Of a stretch of DNA of 6,459 nucleotides, positions 5,391 through 6,459 are shown in pieces. The stretch covers positions 1-6,459 of the forward strand of contig JAABYK010000601.1 of the NCBI GenBank assembly GCA_011775825.1, written 5' to 3'. Each line of letters starts with the position of its first letter. The stretch's first letter is position 1. The notes beneath the pieces are model-generated. The model was not told where the DNA came from. It saw nothing but the letters and a program-made list of their open reading frames with translations, and searched no databases. This stretch comes from Candidatus Zhuqueibacterota bacterium (GTDB lineage Bacteria; Zhuqueibacterota; Zhuqueibacteria; Oceanimicrobiales; Oceanimicrobiaceae). The position numbers were made by a program, and so were the translations under genes.

Positions 5391-6155
5391 ATGGCAAAGG
5401 TAATTACGATTGCCAATCAGAAAGGTGGCGTGGGCAAGACCACCACAGCCGTGAATTTGACTTCATGCTTGGCCGTGGCCGAGCATTCAACCCTTTTGAT
5501 TGATATTGATCCCCAGGCGAACTCTACCAGCGGTTTAGGCGTCGATCAAAAACATCTTGAGAAGAGCATCTATGAAGTCTTGATCGAAAATCTTGAGATC
5601 GATCGCGCCATTATGAAAAGTCAGTTGGAGTACTTAGATCTCCTTCCCTCCACCGTGCGCTTGGCCGGAGCTGAGGTTGAGCTTGTGAATGCGATATCTC
5701 GTGAGAAGGTTCTGAATAACGCCATGAAGCAACTCAAGAAAGACTACGATTACATTTTCGTTGACTGTCCGCCGTCGCTTGGTTTGCTAACCATCAACGC
5801 CTTAACGGCAGCCCATTCCGTACTAATCCCAATTCAGTGTGAATACTACGCGCTTGAGGGCTTGGGCCAGCTTCTCAATACCATACGTCTGGTGCAAAAG
5901 CATCTAAATCCAAAGTTGGTGATCGAGGGGGTGTTGCTAACCATGTATGACGGCCGGCTGAATCTGTCTCGCCAGGTGGCCGATGATGTACGGAAATACT
6001 TTGACAACCGAGTTTTCAAAACCATCGTGGATCGAAATGTTCGGTTGAGTGAGGCACCCAGTTACGGCAAGCCCATCATTCTCTATGATGCCATCTCAAA
6101 AGGTTCTGAGAATTATATGAACCTAGCCGAGGAAATTCTGAGTAATGGCCGTTAG
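5391..6155 (+). CDS. parA: Chromosome-partition ATPase ParA (Soj)
   Basis: The 254-residue ATPase binds DNA non-specifically as an ATP dimer and, with ParB, segregates the origin region. The deviant Walker A motif KGGVGKTTT is at 11-19 (signature K11, catalytic K16), the A' motif DIDPQANSTSGLG begins at 38 (D40), and Walker B IFVDCPPS is at 122-129 (D125). R189 (YDGRLNLSRQ) and R218 (DRNVRLSEAPS) match in number and context the DNA-contact arginines known from Bacillus subtilis Soj. There is no N-terminal helix-turn-helix extension, so this is the small chromosomal or type Ib form, not the large plasmid P1/F form. The ATG has GAGGAAG just upstream and a promoter about 35 nt before it. The stop overlaps the start of parB, indicating one operon with probable translational coupling. 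Confidence 0.96.
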   Translation: MAKVITIANQKGGVGKTTTAVNLTSCLAVAEHSTLLIDIDPQANSTSGLGVDQKHLEKSIYEVLIENLEIDRAIMKSQLEYLDLLPSTVRLAGAEVELVNAISREKVLNNAMKQLKKDYDYIFVDCPPSLGLLTINALTAAHSVLIPIQCEYYALEGLGQLLNTIRLVQKHLNPKLVIEGVLLTMYDGRLNLSRQVADDVRKYFDNRVFKTIVDRNVRLSEAPSYGKPIILYDAISKGSENYMNLAEEILSNGR

Positions 6156-6459
6156 GAGATTAGGCAAAGGTCTTGAAGCCCTCATCCCGGACGTTTCAGA
6201 TGGCGATGCACAACGGACGGAGCGTTTACGAGATGTGGACGTCTCCAGCGTGGCTCCCAATCCTTTTCAACCTCGTGAGAATTTTGATCCCACCGCATTA
6301 GAAGAACTCAAACAATCCATTGCCGAAAACGGGGTCATTCAACCCATTACCGTCCGCGAAGTCGACTCAGGATATGAACTCATCGCCGGTGAACGGCGCT
6401 TACGAGCTGTGCGCGATTTGAGATTGGACCGCATTCCGGCGTTTGTGTTAGAGGTGAAC
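6145..6459 (+). CDS. parB: Chromosome-partition protein ParB (Spo0J), 3' end cut by window
   Basis: The first 105 codons are present and the frame is still open at the window end. ParB is a CTP-dependent clamp that loads on parS sites and stimulates ParA. The start MAVRRLGKGLEALIP contains the short N-terminal LGKGLEALI motif typical of chromosomal ParB and used to contact ParA. The N-terminal domain follows with NPFQPR (39-44), SIAENGVIQPITV (58-70) and the CTP-binding GERRLRA (82-88). The parS-reading helix-turn-helix and the dimerisation domain lie beyond the window. The ATG at 6145 overlaps the parA stop by 11 bases in another frame, and GAGGA at 6129-6133, inside parA, is a weak, rather distant ribosome site, so coupling to parA translation is likely. 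Confidence 0.95.
   Translation, partial: MAVRRLGKGLEALIPDVSDGDAQRTERLRDVDVSSVAPNPFQPRENFDPTALEELKQSIAENGVIQPITVREVDSGYELIAGERRLRAVRDLRLDRIPAFVLEVN

Noticed and set aside
1..6459. CRISPR arrays, tRNA or rRNA genes, insertion sequences, riboswitches and parS sites
   Set aside because: I looked for regular spaced repeats, clover-leaf motifs, transposase motifs with terminal inverted repeats, and the parS palindrome, and saw none that could be supported.

Overview
This 6,459-base window is ordinary bacterial chromosome with four complete genes and two that run off the ends. The best lineage clue is the first gene's C-terminal domain, a type IX secretion (T9SS, Por) sorting domain opening with the 'NFPNPFNP' motif. 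That points to the Fibrobacterota-Chlorobiota-Bacteroidota (FCB) group. The version seen here is the kind I associate with Calditrichota, candidate division KSB1, Ignavibacteria and relatives. The exact phylum is inference, because no rRNA or marker gene is present.

Layout. Bases 1-759 (+) hold the 3' end of a secreted protein with repeated CHRD domains and the T9SS sorting tail. A strong terminator-like hairpin follows at 804-847, and 21 bases later (869-1450, +) comes a small lipoprotein with a lamin-tail-like domain. A perfect two-way terminator (1498-1525) separates this block from two minus-strand genes. These are a secreted M28 metallopeptidase with an odd metal site and a PqqD-like C-terminal domain (1553-3646), and a membrane-anchored M19 dipeptidase (3928-5094) that starts with TTG. 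The 281 bases between them hold two blocks of degenerate repeats with a period of about 10 nt. A divergent promoter region (5095-5390), with a good sigma70-like promoter facing each way, leads into the chromosome-partition genes parA (5391-6155, +) and parB (6145-6459, +, cut by the window end).

How the genes fit together. The left two thirds encodes envelope or exported products: two probable surface proteins and two exported peptidases that could degrade peptides in sequence outside the cytoplasm. The right end is a chromosomal-type ParA/ParB segregation cassette, usually found near the replication origin. I see no defence system, CRISPR array, insertion sequence, tRNA or rRNA. I found no convincing new multi-gene system. 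The points most worth a second look are the single-glutamate M28 active site with its fused winged-helix-like tail, the intergenic repeat pair, the hairpin trapped in the leader of the lipoprotein gene, and the sharp base-composition change at the start of the T9SS sorting tail.
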